From: JAODBQ01 sp047602055
GTDB taxonomy: Bacteria; Actinomycetota; Acidimicrobiia; Acidimicrobiales; Ilumatobacteraceae
DNA: 64,000 bases
Assembly: GCA_047602055.1 (NCBI GenBank)
Contig: JASGIG010000001.1
Coordinates: 992,001 to 1,056,000, forward strand
Direction of reading: 5' to 3'
The notes under the pieces are model-generated. The model was given only the letters and a program-made list of their open reading frames with translations. It was not told where the DNA came from and made no database searches. The position numbers were made by a program, and so were the translations under genes. This document shows positions 29,619 to 37,615 of the stretch, piece after piece; position 1 is the first letter of the stretch, and every line of letters begins with the position of its first letter.

Positions 29619-30284
29619 GTGCAGGTGGAGATCGTCGTCGTCGCCGGAGTGGTCGGGCTGGCGCTCGGCCCGGCGCTCGTCACGGTTGCCGGCGCCAAGC
29701 TCGCCGAGCGGCAGATCGCGCCGACCGGCCATGAGCGGCTGGCCATCGGGTTGCCCGCCGCCGTGGTGTCGGCGACGCTCGCCGCCCGCTTCGGCGCCGG
29801 CTGGGAGCTGCTCGCCTTCGGCATCGTCGGCCTCGGCCTCGTGGTCCTGTCCTGGATCGACCTGCGTGCCGAGTGGCTGCCGCGGGAGATCACCCGGCTG
29901 ACGATGGCCGCCGCGGCGCCGTTCCTCGTCGTCGCCGCGCTCGTCCACGACGAGCCGCACCGCCTGCTCGACGCCGTCCTCGGCGCGTTGCTGGCCACGG
30001 CGATCCTGCTGGTCGTCCACGCCGTCGGCCGCGGCGGCCTCGGCGACGGCGACGTCCGCCTCGCTCCACTGCTCGGCATGGCCCTCGGCTGGCTGAACGT
30101 CGCCCTCGTCCCCGTCGCCCTGCTGTTCGGCTTCGCGGCCGGCGCCGCCGCCGGCATCGCCCTGCTGGTGACCCGCCGCGGCGGCCGCCACACGACCATC
30201 CCCTTCGGCCCGTTCCTCGCCCTCGGCACCCTCGCGGCGATCGTCGCCGGCGAGCCGTTCCTCGACGCCGTGCTGCACCGCTGA
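29619..30284 (+). CDS. prepilin peptidase, A24 family (peptidase-only)
   Basis: GTG at 29619 follows GGAGGA at 29605-29610 with 8-nt spacing, giving 221 residues. About six hydrophobic segments. The A24 aspartate motifs are DLRAEWLPREIT and GRGGLGDGDVRLAPLLG. The N-terminal methylating domain with CxxC pairs is absent, so only cleavage of leader peptides is expected, on type IV-pilin- or Flp-like substrates. No pilin genes are nearby. Confidence 0.85.
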   Translation: MQVEIVVVAGVVGLALGPALVTVAGAKLAERQIAPTGHERLAIGLPAAVVSATLAARFGAGWELLAFGIVGLGLVVLSWIDLRAEWLPREITRLTMAAAAPFLVVAALVHDEPHRLLDAVLGALLATAILLVVHAVGRGGLGDGDVRLAPLLGMALGWLNVALVPVALLFGFAAGAAAGIALLVTRRGGRHTTIPFGPFLALGTLAAIVAGEPFLDAVLHR

Positions 30285-30372
30285 GACCCGCCGAGCCGCG
30301 CCGTGGTTCGTCGGTCACGGTCCGTGTGTAGGTTCTGCACCGGAGGGGTTGACGCCGCGAGCGGGAGGGCGA

Positions 30373-31857
30373 ATGGTGGTGCGGTCTGATCGGACGAGCT
30401 GGCTGACGGTGGCCTTGGCAGGCCTCGTCGTCCTGGTGTCGTGCACGAGTGAGAGCGCAGCGTCGTCGACGACGCAGGCATCGATGCCTGACACGGTGGC
30501 GGAGGCGATAGCCGTCACCTCGCCATCCGCGTCGACCGTGACGAGCACGCCCTTGACGGCGGGCACGGACGCCGCGACCACGGCTGCACCGTCACGGTGC
30601 TCGCCTGGTGGGCACGTGGACCACCTGTCGATCTGGAACACGCTGTTCAGTGACGCCGCGAGAGCGCAGCTCGAGGAGCTCGCCGCCGAGTACACGGCGG
30701 CCACCGGCATCGCCGTCACGGTCGAGGCGCGTGGGTCGGCAGCTCGGATGCTCGACGACCTGGGCGCTCTCGACGTCGCCGACTGGCCCGACGTCATCCT
30801 CGGCCCGGACGTGATGACGCGCCCGTTGCACGACTCCGGGCACTTCGTGGCCCCGGGCGAATGTGGCACGTTCGGTCGTGAGGCGGCGCTGCTGCCCGCG
30901 GTACGCGCTCACTACACGATCGATGGTCGCCTCGCCGCGGTCCCGTTTGGGGTGTCCACCCTGCTGCTGATGTTCGACCGTGTCGAGTACGCACGCGCCG
31001 GGCTGGACCCGACCGAACCGTTGGCGACGTTCGGGGACCTCCTCGCCGCCGCCGAGCAGATCCGAGTGAGCGGTGCCAGTCCGCACGGGTTGGTGCTCGA
31101 CGACCACTGCGTGGAGTGGGCAGTCAGCGCATATGCGTCGATGCGCGGCGAGACGCTCTCGCCGCCACTCGACGGCCACGACAGCTCCCCGGTGCAGCCG
31201 GACTACGCCACGCCCGAGAACGTCGCCACCTTGACCGATCTCCAGGCGGCGGCGAAGGCGGGTGACATCGTCTACGTGGGGAACAACTCGACGACGTTCG
31301 CCGACCTGTCGAGGATCGTCGACCCGGCCGACGGTGGGACGATGGCACTGCACACCAGCGCCGCGCTCGGTGACCTGATCAACCTCTTCGAGGCCGGGAA
31401 CTTCCCCGACGCACAGCTCGGTGTCCTGCCGATGCCAGGTCCCGGTGCCGGAGCGGTGGCCGGTGGCAACGCGCTGTTCCTGACCGATCGGGACGACGCC
31501 ACGCACAACGGCGCGGCCTGGGACCTGATCGAGTGGCTGTCGGCGCCGGCGCAGCTCGCCCGGTTCGACGTCGCCACCGGGTACCTCCCACCCGACACCG
31601 AGACGGCGGCCGATGCTGCGCTCCTCGCGGCGTGGGCCGAGCATCCGGAGCTGCGTGTCGGTTACGACCAGTTGGCCGCCGCACCGGACGGACCGGCCGC
31701 GGGCGGGTTGCTGCTCGGTCCGGCAGATCTCGTCAACGCCGCCGGCTACAGCGCGTGCACGCGACTGCTCGGCGACGGCCGCGACGCCAGTGAGGTGCTC
31801 ACTGACTTCCAGGCGGTCGTCGACGGCTTGGTGGCTGCTTACGAAGCGCGGCCATGA
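30373..31857 (+). CDS. ABC-transporter extracellular solute-binding lipoprotein (family 1)
   Basis: ATG at 30373 chosen; TTG 30349 is an alternative. 494 residues. The N-terminus VALAGLVVLVSCTSES has a lipobox with cysteine. The mature protein has VDHLSIWNTLFSDAARAQLEELAAEYTAATGIAVTVEARG, typical of the sugar-binding (MalE-like) family, and later NAGGNALFLTDRDDATHNGAAWDLIEWL. The second domain is complete. No permease or ATPase genes are close, so it may be an orphan binding protein or serve a distant transporter; the ligand is unknown. Confidence 0.85.
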   Translation: MVVRSDRTSWLTVALAGLVVLVSCTSESAASSTTQASMPDTVAEAIAVTSPSASTVTSTPLTAGTDAATTAAPSRCSPGGHVDHLSIWNTLFSDAARAQLEELAAEYTAATGIAVTVEARGSAARMLDDLGALDVADWPDVILGPDVMTRPLHDSGHFVAPGECGTFGREAALLPAVRAHYTIDGRLAAVPFGVSTLLLMFDRVEYARAGLDPTEPLATFGDLLAAAEQIRVSGASPHGLVLDDHCVEWAVSAYASMRGETLSPPLDGHDSSPVQPDYATPENVATLTDLQAAAKAGDIVYVGNNSTTFADLSRIVDPADGGTMALHTSAALGDLINLFEAGNFPDAQLGVLPMPGPGAGAVAGGNALFLTDRDDATHNGAAWDLIEWLSAPAQLARFDVATGYLPPDTETAADAALLAAWAEHPELRVGYDQLAAAPDGPAAGGLLLGPADLVNAAGYSACTRLLGDGRDASEVLTDFQAVVDGLVAAYEARP

Positions 31858-31882
31858 CTGGGCCGTCTCGCACAAGGGGAGC

Positions 31883-31956
31883 CCCACCGGTTCCACACGC
31901 GGTGGGCGGCGAGCACGGCAGGCGCGGGGAGCAGCTTGGCTGCGACCGGAGCACGA
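31883..31956 (-). repeat. family 2 repeat copy 3 with adjoining hairpin
   Basis: CCCACCG (31883-31889) pairs with CGGTGGG (31900-31906). It is followed by GCGGCGAGCACGGCAGGCG and GGGAGCAGCTTGGCTGCGACCGGAGCACG, the family 2 core. It lies directly 3' of the leftward small secreted-protein gene, between it and the convergent lipoprotein gene. Confidence 0.68.
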
Positions 31957-31966
31957 GCAGCACAGC

Positions 31967-32302
31967 TCAGTTCCGGACGCATTCCCAGCCGTAAGGGTTG
32001 TCGTCGCTGCTGAGCTCGGCCCGGGCCGGGGCGCCGTACATCACCTCGCAGGCGGTGTGGACGTCGATGTCGACGGGTTGGTAGATGCCCTTGGGGAAGT
32101 AGATGCAGTACCAGCCGAACGCGGACTTCTCCGTTTGGGCCACGGCCCCGTCGCCGTACGAACGCCGGCAGTACTCGGACATGTCCAGGCGGCCGAGCCG
32201 TATCTTGACCGGTTGACTGAGGTGGTTGCTCAACACCACCGCTCCGCTCGTCGCGAGGAATCCGGCGATCAACGCGCAGACCGAGCGGACGAACCGCTTC
32301 AT
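31967..32302 (-). CDS. small exported protein with two Cys/Tyr-Gly repeats
   Basis: A 111-residue protein. A basic N-terminus and hydrophobic segment (VRSVCALIAGFLATSGAVVLS, 5-25) suggest secretion or anchoring. Two halves are alike: YCRRSYGDGAVAQTEKSAFGWYC and ACEVMYGAPARAELSSDDNPYGWEC, each bounded by cysteines with a final GW-C. I recognise this as an uncharacterised actinobacterial secreted module. It starts within the response-regulator stop (ATGA), so it is the third gene of the sensor-regulator operon and a candidate input, accessory or target of that system. Confidence 0.72.
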   Translation of the reverse strand: MKRFVRSVCALIAGFLATSGAVVLSNHLSQPVKIRLGRLDMSEYCRRSYGDGAVAQTEKSAFGWYCIYFPKGIYQPVDIDVHTACEVMYGAPARAELSSDDNPYGWECVRN

Positions 32303-33015
32303 CCCACCCGGCCGGCCAGCGCGGCGGTGACGTATGGTTCGAGGAACGGCCGGCAGCGCAGGGCGAATGATCGCATCTCACGCAGGCTGGGATCGGCGAG
32401 CCCGTGGTGGGCGAGCTCTGGCACGAGCTGGGCCCGGTAGTTCTTGAGGGTGTTCAGCTTGAGGCCGGAGCTGTCGGCCAGCGCCTTGTAGCTGGCGTCG
32501 TCGACGTTCAGCAGAGACACCCACAGCTTGGCGTGTCCAGCGTGCTGCACGAGGGCGGCGAACCGCGTCGGTGAGCGTTGGCCGGAGTGGACCATCGGCA
32601 GGAGCGGCTGGATCGCCGGGTCCGGTGGCGCGCTGCCCGTGTCGAGTACCTGGCGGATGGCGCCGAGCTGGAACGCGAGCGGCGCACTCTTGGAGATCAC
32701 TGTCGTGATCGGCAGCAGCTCCCAGGCGTCGCGCAGCAGCTGGGCGACCCATTCGTCGCCCTGCGTGATGATCGCCAGCTTGGTTGCTGGCGAGCACCGG
32801 GTGATCTGGGCCAGCGCGTCGAGGCCGGACCCGGGCTCCTGGGGAAACGACAGGTCGACGATCGCCAGATCGGGAGCGGGGTCTTCGACGAGTGCCTGTT
32901 CGACATCGGCGAGCGCGACGACGGTCCGCACCTGGTGCCCGAGGCCGCGTTCGATGGCCGCCCCGAACAGCTCGGCCAGCGCGGCGGCGTCGTCAACCAA
33001 CAAGATTTTCGACAA
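32299..33015 (-). CDS. response regulator with helical DNA-binding-like C-terminus
   Basis: TTG at 33015 chosen: GGAG lies 5 nt upstream and ELSKILLVDDAAALAEL is the canonical receiver start. 238 residues. Receiver domain: LLVDD acidic pocket, DLAIVDLSFP with phosphorylated Asp, ITTVISKSAP with conserved Lys. The C-terminal 80 residues (SYKALADSSGLKLNTLKNYRAQLVPEL) look like a helix-turn-helix but diverge from NarL/LuxR types. It overlaps the sensor gene by 23 nt. It probably controls the divergent phosphatase-secretion operon. Confidence 0.8.
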   Translation of the reverse strand: MSKILLVDDAAALAELFGAAIERGLGHQVRTVVALADVEQALVEDPAPDLAIVDLSFPQEPGSGLDALAQITRCSPATKLAIITQGDEWVAQLLRDAWELLPITTVISKSAPLAFQLGAIRQVLDTGSAPPDPAIQPLLPMVHSGQRSPTRFAALVQHAGHAKLWVSLLNVDDASYKALADSSGLKLNTLKNYRAQLVPELAHHGLADPSLREMRSFALRCRPFLEPYVTAALAGRVG

Positions 33016-34249
33016 CTCGACTCCGTTCAGCGAGATGGATGGTGGCGGTGACGCTGGCACCGCGTGCGGTGTTGCGGTGCTTGACACCGCCGCTCGGGCC
33101 GAGCTCCTCCCTGAGAACCCACAGGCCACGCCCCGGCTGGATCTCGCCATCGTCGAACCCCGGCCCGTCGTCGGACACGATCAGACACAGTTCCTCGGGC
33201 GTCGATGCCAGCTCGATCGTCAGCTGGGTGGCGCCGGCGTTCAACGCGTTCGAGGTGAGCACGCTGGCCGCCCTGCTCAGCCGGCGGGCATCGGCCTCCT
33301 CCAGCACGAGTGCGGCCTGCTCGAACGCGGGGACGGAATCGATCCGCGCCCCGAGGTTCTGGGCGTAGCGGATGTACGGCTGGAGCACCTCGGCGACGCG
33401 CACGGCGCCGGCGCCGAGCAGTTCGTCGAGCTGGCGCAGGCGCAGCGAGTGGTCGAGCTGGTCCAGCTCCTGGACGATCCGGCGCTGGTCGACGACCTCG
33501 GTCTGCAGGCGCAGCGAGGTGAGGCGGATCTGCGAGCAGACGTCGTCGTGCAACCAGTGGGCCCGCCGGCGCCGCTCGTCCTCCTTGACGTCGGTGACGA
33601 GCTGCTCGCGCGAGGCGTGCACGCGCTGCAGCACCGTTGTGATCACCCAGGTGGTGACGAGCGCGACCACGACGGTGCAGTGGAAGCACAGGAACGAGAC
33701 GAGGGCGAAGCGGATGTCATCGTCACTGCCGAGGACGAGGACGCCGATCAGGCCGCCGACGACACCGAAGTGGAACGGTGAGCGCAGGAACTCCACCCAC
33801 CAGTGCCAGACGTCGGCGCGTACGCCGAGATCGTCGGCGGTCAGCGCTCCGTCGGCACCGATCGCCACGCCGGCCGTCACGACGCCGAGGCGTTGCCAGC
33901 CGTCGAGGACCACGAGGAGCGTGAGGGCGACGGCCAGCAGCGCGCTGGCGCGGACGATGAAGTTCAGCGGCGCGCTGCGGTTGATCGGTGGCCGACCGAT
34001 GAGCCGCAGGAGTGGATCGGCGGCGAGGACCACCGCAGCGAGCGAGGCGACAGCGCCCGTCGTCCACGACGGACGCGGCATCGTCGCTTCGCCGACGACG
34101 ATCCGGAGCAGGACGACGACCCACGTCCAGACGATGAGCGCGCAGACGAGCTGATGCGCCGGGCTGCGGCGCTGCTCGAGCGTGGACCATGGCGCGGCCC
34201 CGGCCGTGAGCGCGAGCCACGTCCCGCCCGGCAGCCGGTTCTCGTCCAC
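32993..34249 (-). CDS. membrane sensor histidine kinase (NarL-type, HisKA_3-like)
   Basis: GTG at 34249 chosen (VDENRLPGGTW), 418 residues; ATG 34300 is an alternative. About six hydrophobic segments in the first 220 residues (ALIVWTWVVVLLRIVV, SLAAVVLAADPLL, ASALLAVALTLLVVL, SPFHFGVVGGLIGVLVLG, ALVSFLCFHCTVVVALVTTWVITTVL). ERRRRAHWLHDDVCSQIRLTSLRLQ holds the phosphorylated His. The HATPase has SNALNAGATQLTI, VSDDGPGFDDGEI and GRGLWVLREELG. There are few periplasmic loops, so signals may be sensed within the membrane. It is in an operon with response regulator and small secreted protein. Confidence 0.85.
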   Translation of the reverse strand: MDENRLPGGTWLALTAGAAPWSTLEQRRSPAHQLVCALIVWTWVVVLLRIVVGEATMPRPSWTTGAVASLAAVVLAADPLLRLIGRPPINRSAPLNFIVRASALLAVALTLLVVLDGWQRLGVVTAGVAIGADGALTADDLGVRADVWHWWVEFLRSPFHFGVVGGLIGVLVLGSDDDIRFALVSFLCFHCTVVVALVTTWVITTVLQRVHASREQLVTDVKEDERRRRAHWLHDDVCSQIRLTSLRLQTEVVDQRRIVQELDQLDHSLRLRQLDELLGAGAVRVAEVLQPYIRYAQNLGARIDSVPAFEQAALVLEEADARRLSRAASVLTSNALNAGATQLTIELASTPEELCLIVSDDGPGFDDGEIQPGRGLWVLREELGPSGGVKHRNTARGASVTATIHLAERSRVVENLVG

Positions 34250-34250
34250 G

Positions 34251-34265
34251 GTGCACAGATTGCAC
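34251..34265. promoter_or_regulatory. inverted repeat at the sensor-kinase start
   Basis: GTGCA (34251-34255), 5-nt gap, TGCAC (34261-34265), immediately upstream of the GTG start of the sensor. A short dyad fit for repressor or regulator binding. No direct evidence. Confidence 0.35.
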
Positions 34266-34357
34266 CACTTTCCTGCGTGGAAGCAGGTGCGGACGTACAT
34301 GCCCAGCGGTACATCTCACCGTGGGCGGTGACGCGCGGGTCGAGCTGAGTGCCCCGA

Positions 34358-34369
34358 GGTACATGTACC
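34358..34369. promoter_or_regulatory. perfect 12-bp palindrome GGTACATGTACC in the divergent control region
   Basis: It lies in the 204-bp gap between the sensor-kinase and the PP2C genes. Two nearby half-like sites, GTACAT (34295-34300) and GGTACAT (34308-34314), share its arm. Such spacing fits an operator for the divergent operons, perhaps for the response regulator. Confidence 0.5.
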
Positions 34370-34453
34370 GGCCGGCATTGGCACTGTCCTCGTGGTCATG
34401 GATGATGAGCCGCCGGTCGACGGAGAAGCGGCACAAGACGGGACATCAGCACG

Positions 34454-35410
34454 GTGGGCACGGCGGATCTTCAGACATTCGAGCGCGAGCACGTCCGCTT
34501 CACGTGGGCTGCTCGTACGGATGTCGGCAGGGTGCGCCGTCACAACGAGGACAGCCTGATCGCCGAGGCCGGGTTGTTCGCTGTTGCCGACGGCATGGGC
34601 GGCCATGCAGCTGGTGACGTCGCCAGCCGAATGGTGGTCGAGCAACTGCACCAGCTGCACGGCGAGGTGCCGATCCCGCTCGCCGCCGTGGGCGACCTGG
34701 TGGTGTTGGCCAACGCCGCGGTGCGTGAGCGGGCCGCCGAGGCGGGCACGACGGGGATGGGCACCACCCTCGTCGCTGTGTTGCTGGTCGACAACGCCGG
34801 GTTCGATTCGCTCGTCGTCGTCAACGTCGGCGACTCGCGCTGCTACGTGCAGGACGAGACCGGTCTCCGGGTGCTGACCCGCGACCACTCGCTGGTGCAG
34901 GAGCTGGTCGACGCCGGGCGCATCTCGCCGGAGGAGGCCCGCCACCACCCCGACCGCAATGTCGTCACTCGGGCGATCGGGGTCGACGAGCACGTGCTGC
35001 CCGACTTCGTCGTCCTCGAACGGTCTGCTCGCCAGCGCCTGCTGCTGTGCTCCGACGGCGTCTCGGGTCAGGTCGACCACGGGTTTCTGGCGTCGGTGCT
35101 CGGCGGCTCTGGGGATCCGGCGGAGGCTGTCGAGGCGATCGTCGGGCGCGTCCTCGAGGGACGGGCGCCGGACAATGCCACGGCGATCGTCGTGGACGTC
35201 GAGTGGGACGAGACCCTAGCCGGATCGGGCGAGATCACCGGCCCACGGCCTGAGCGGGAGGCCGACCGCACGGGCCCGCGCCCCGTCTCGGCCGTGCCGG
35301 TGGTCGCCGTCCCCGATGCTTCGGGCGTCCCCGTGGCCGGCGATCAGCAGCAGGGATCGTCTGCCTCCCCGAGCCGGTCGACGCCGTTGATCACCGAGGT
35401 GCCGCGTTGA
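34454..35410 (+). CDS. PP2C-type Ser/Thr protein phosphatase
   Basis: GTG at 34454, 318 residues. PP2C motifs in order: TDVGRVRRHNEDS, LFAVADGMGGHAAGDVAS, VNVGDSRCYVQ, LTRDHSLVQELV, LLLCSDGVSGQV, DNATAIVVDVEW, with the metal Asp residues. About 60 residues of proline-rich tail follow; no membrane segment. It should reverse phosphorylation by the kinase three genes downstream and perhaps of the FHA proteins. First gene of the rightward secretion operon; the next gene starts inside its stop (TTGA). Confidence 0.93.
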   Translation: MGTADLQTFEREHVRFTWAARTDVGRVRRHNEDSLIAEAGLFAVADGMGGHAAGDVASRMVVEQLHQLHGEVPIPLAAVGDLVVLANAAVRERAAEAGTTGMGTTLVAVLLVDNAGFDSLVVVNVGDSRCYVQDETGLRVLTRDHSLVQELVDAGRISPEEARHHPDRNVVTRAIGVDEHVLPDFVVLERSARQRLLLCSDGVSGQVDHGFLASVLGGSGDPAEAVEAIVGRVLEGRAPDNATAIVVDVEWDETLAGSGEITGPRPEREADRTGPRPVSAVPVVAVPDASGVPVAGDQQQGSSASPSRSTPLITEVPR

Positions 35411-36879
35411 GCCAGCGGTCGGTCGGGTTCCTGCCCGGTGACGGCGTCGGCATCGCCGGGCCCGGCACGCTGGTGTTGCTCGACCAGCCCGCCGACGGCG
35501 TTGTCGCCGACGTGCTGGCGCAGCTCGACGCCGGTGGCGGGGTGGACGGCGTGCTGGAGGTGGTCGCCGGCGCCGGGCTGCGCACGCTGGGCGATTTCGC
35601 CATGGCCGTCGAGGAGGACGGCGCGCTTCGCGTGCTGGTGCGTGGGTCGGCTCGCGTGCGGGTGACCGGGTCGGGCGCGGTGGCCGACGTCGACGGGGCG
35701 GGCCTGCGCACCTGGAACGAGCAACTCGTCGCCGGTTGGGAGCAGGTGATGATCAGCCTCGGCAGCGCCGTGCTCGAACCGCCGAGCCTGTTCGCGCTCG
35801 ACGGTGGGGGCGTCGTGCCGGCCGCAGTGCTGGTGCGCCCGAATGTGGCTGTTACGGCCGAGGTGCCGGTCACCACCGTCGCCGCACGCGAACGAGAATC
35901 CCAACCGGAACCCGTGCCGCAGGCCGTCCCGCAGCCGCAGCCTGAACCCGAGTCGCCGCCCGAGCCGGCCGACGATCCGCTGCTGTTGCCGGCCCCCGAG
36001 CCGGTCGACGGCCCGTCGCTCGCAGCCGCGCCCGGCTTCCAGTCCGTGCCGGCTCGGGACCTCGACCCGGCCTTGACGATGTTCCCGTCGGCATTCGACG
36101 CACCGGACGTGGTCAACGTGGTGGTGGCGGAGTCCCAGGTGCCGGCACCGGACAACGCCTACGACGATCTCTACGGCCACACCGTCCACCGTGACGTGCA
36201 GTTCGCCGCGATCCAGGCGGACGAGGACACCGAAGCCGCCGACGAAGCAGACCTTGGCGACCACGACGGGCACACGATGAGCTTGGCGCAGCTGCGACAG
36301 GCGGAGGCCGACCTGGCCGGGGGCACCGTGCTCGGCGACCACGACGGTCACACCATCAGCCTGGCCGACCTGCGCGCCGCTCGAGGCGCTGACGTGCCAC
36401 CGTCGCCGGTCCCCCCGGCCGGCGGCGTCAGCGTGCAGGCGCTGCTGTGCCCGAATGGTCATCCCAACCCGACGCATGCGGTCACGTGCGGTCGCTGCGA
36501 GGCGCCGCTCGGCACCGAACCGGTGACGATCGCTCGTCCGGTGCTCGGCGAGCTGCGCCTCTCGACCGGTGAGGTGATCGAGCTCGACCGCCCGGTGCTC
36601 GTCGGCCGCAACCCGAAGGTCGAGGGACGGCTGATGGGCGAGCTGCCCAAGCTCGTGCGGCTGGAGGACTTCCATGGCCTGTCGCGCACGCACGCCATGT
36701 TCCGGCTGGAGGGGTGGCAGGTGCTGGTGGTCGACATGGGCTCGGCCAACGACACCACCGTGACGCTGCCCGGCCGGCCGCCGCGCCGTCTGCACGCCGA
36801 CGAGCCGATGTTGCTGACCGACGGTGCCGTCATCGACCTCGGTGGGGAGGTGACCGTTGCGTATGGCGCTGCCGTCTGA
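35407..36879 (+). CDS. FHA-domain protein with zinc ribbon
   Basis: TTG start at 35407 overlapping the PP2C stop by 4 nt, 490 residues. An N-terminal domain of about 150 residues with no clear family; a Pro/Glu-rich linker (180-230); two near-repeats LGDHDGHTMSLAQLR and LGDHDGHTISLADLR (plus YGHTVHRDVQF before them); a zinc ribbon CPNGHPNPTHAVTCGRC; then a C-terminal FHA domain (VLVGRNPKVEG, DFHGLSRTHAMF, DMGSANDTTV). FHA domains bind phosphothreonine, so it is a likely reader of the kinase in this operon. Confidence 0.85.
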   Translation: MSQRSVGFLPGDGVGIAGPGTLVLLDQPADGVVADVLAQLDAGGGVDGVLEVVAGAGLRTLGDFAMAVEEDGALRVLVRGSARVRVTGSGAVADVDGAGLRTWNEQLVAGWEQVMISLGSAVLEPPSLFALDGGGVVPAAVLVRPNVAVTAEVPVTTVAARERESQPEPVPQAVPQPQPEPESPPEPADDPLLLPAPEPVDGPSLAAAPGFQSVPARDLDPALTMFPSAFDAPDVVNVVVAESQVPAPDNAYDDLYGHTVHRDVQFAAIQADEDTEAADEADLGDHDGHTMSLAQLRQAEADLAGGTVLGDHDGHTISLADLRAARGADVPPSPVPPAGGVSVQALLCPNGHPNPTHAVTCGRCEAPLGTEPVTIARPVLGELRLSTGEVIELDRPVLVGRNPKVEGRLMGELPKLVRLEDFHGLSRTHAMFRLEGWQVLVVDMGSANDTTVTLPGRPPRRLHADEPMLLTDGAVIDLGGEVTVAYGAAV

Positions 36880-37615
36880 CACCGCCGCGCTGGCGCCGAG
36901 GGTCGCGGTCGACTTCTGTGGCGAGCGCACCGTGGTCGAGCCGCATGGTTCGCTGACCATCGGCCGCGATGCCGACCTGGTCGTCGACGACAACCCGTTC
37001 CTGCACCGCGTCTTCCTGCACCTCGCGGCGCGCGACGGGCTGTGGTTCCTGACCAACGCCGGCTCGCAGCTGTCGGCGACGGTCAGCGACGGCGGCGGGC
37101 GGATGGAGGCGTTCCTGGCGCCGGGCGCCTCGCTGCCACTCGTGTTCGCGACGACGCAGGTGTCGTTCACCGCCGGGCCGACGACCTACGAGTTGTCGAT
37201 CGAGATGCCCGGCGCGACCTACGACGCGCCGCCGGTGAACGGGGCCGAGTGCGGCGCCACGACGGTGGGACAGGTCGGCCTCACCCGAGACCAGCGGTTG
37301 CTGCTCGTCGCGCTGGCCGAGCCGCGCCTGCGTGGCGATGGGCGGGCGTCGGTGACCCTGCCGTCGTCGGCGCAGGCCGCCCGGCGCCTCGGCTGGACGC
37401 TGACCAAGTTCAACCGCAAGCTCGACAACGTCTGCGACAAGCTCACCAAGCTGGGCGTGCGCGGCCTGCGCGGCGACGTCGCCGAGTACGCGTCGAACCG
37501 GCGCTCGCGCCTCATCGAGTACGCCGTGGCCACCCGCCTGGTCACCCGCGACGATCTCGTCACGCTCGACTCCCTCTCGGCGGATGCCGGGGAACCGGAG
37601 GTCGACGATGCCTAG
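36857..37615 (+). CDS. FHA-like/helix-turn-helix protein
   Basis: TTG at 36857 is preferred: GGGGAGG lies 6 nt upstream, whereas ATG 36863 is 12 nt away. 252 residues. Residues about 15-115 look like a divergent FHA fold (GSLTIGRDADLVVDDNPFLHRVFLHLAARDG, though SxxH is weak). Residues about 145-245 are helical (GLTRDQRLLLVALAEP, QAARRLGWTLTKFNRKLDNVCDKL), resembling the DNA-binding helical domain of FHA-HTH actinobacterial proteins. It overlaps the previous gene by 23 nt and the kinase gene by 8 nt. Confidence 0.7.
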   Translation: MRMALPSDTAALAPRVAVDFCGERTVVEPHGSLTIGRDADLVVDDNPFLHRVFLHLAARDGLWFLTNAGSQLSATVSDGGGRMEAFLAPGASLPLVFATTQVSFTAGPTTYELSIEMPGATYDAPPVNGAECGATTVGQVGLTRDQRLLLVALAEPRLRGDGRASVTLPSSAQAARRLGWTLTKFNRKLDNVCDKLTKLGVRGLRGDVAEYASNRRSRLIEYAVATRLVTRDDLVTLDSLSADAGEPEVDDA

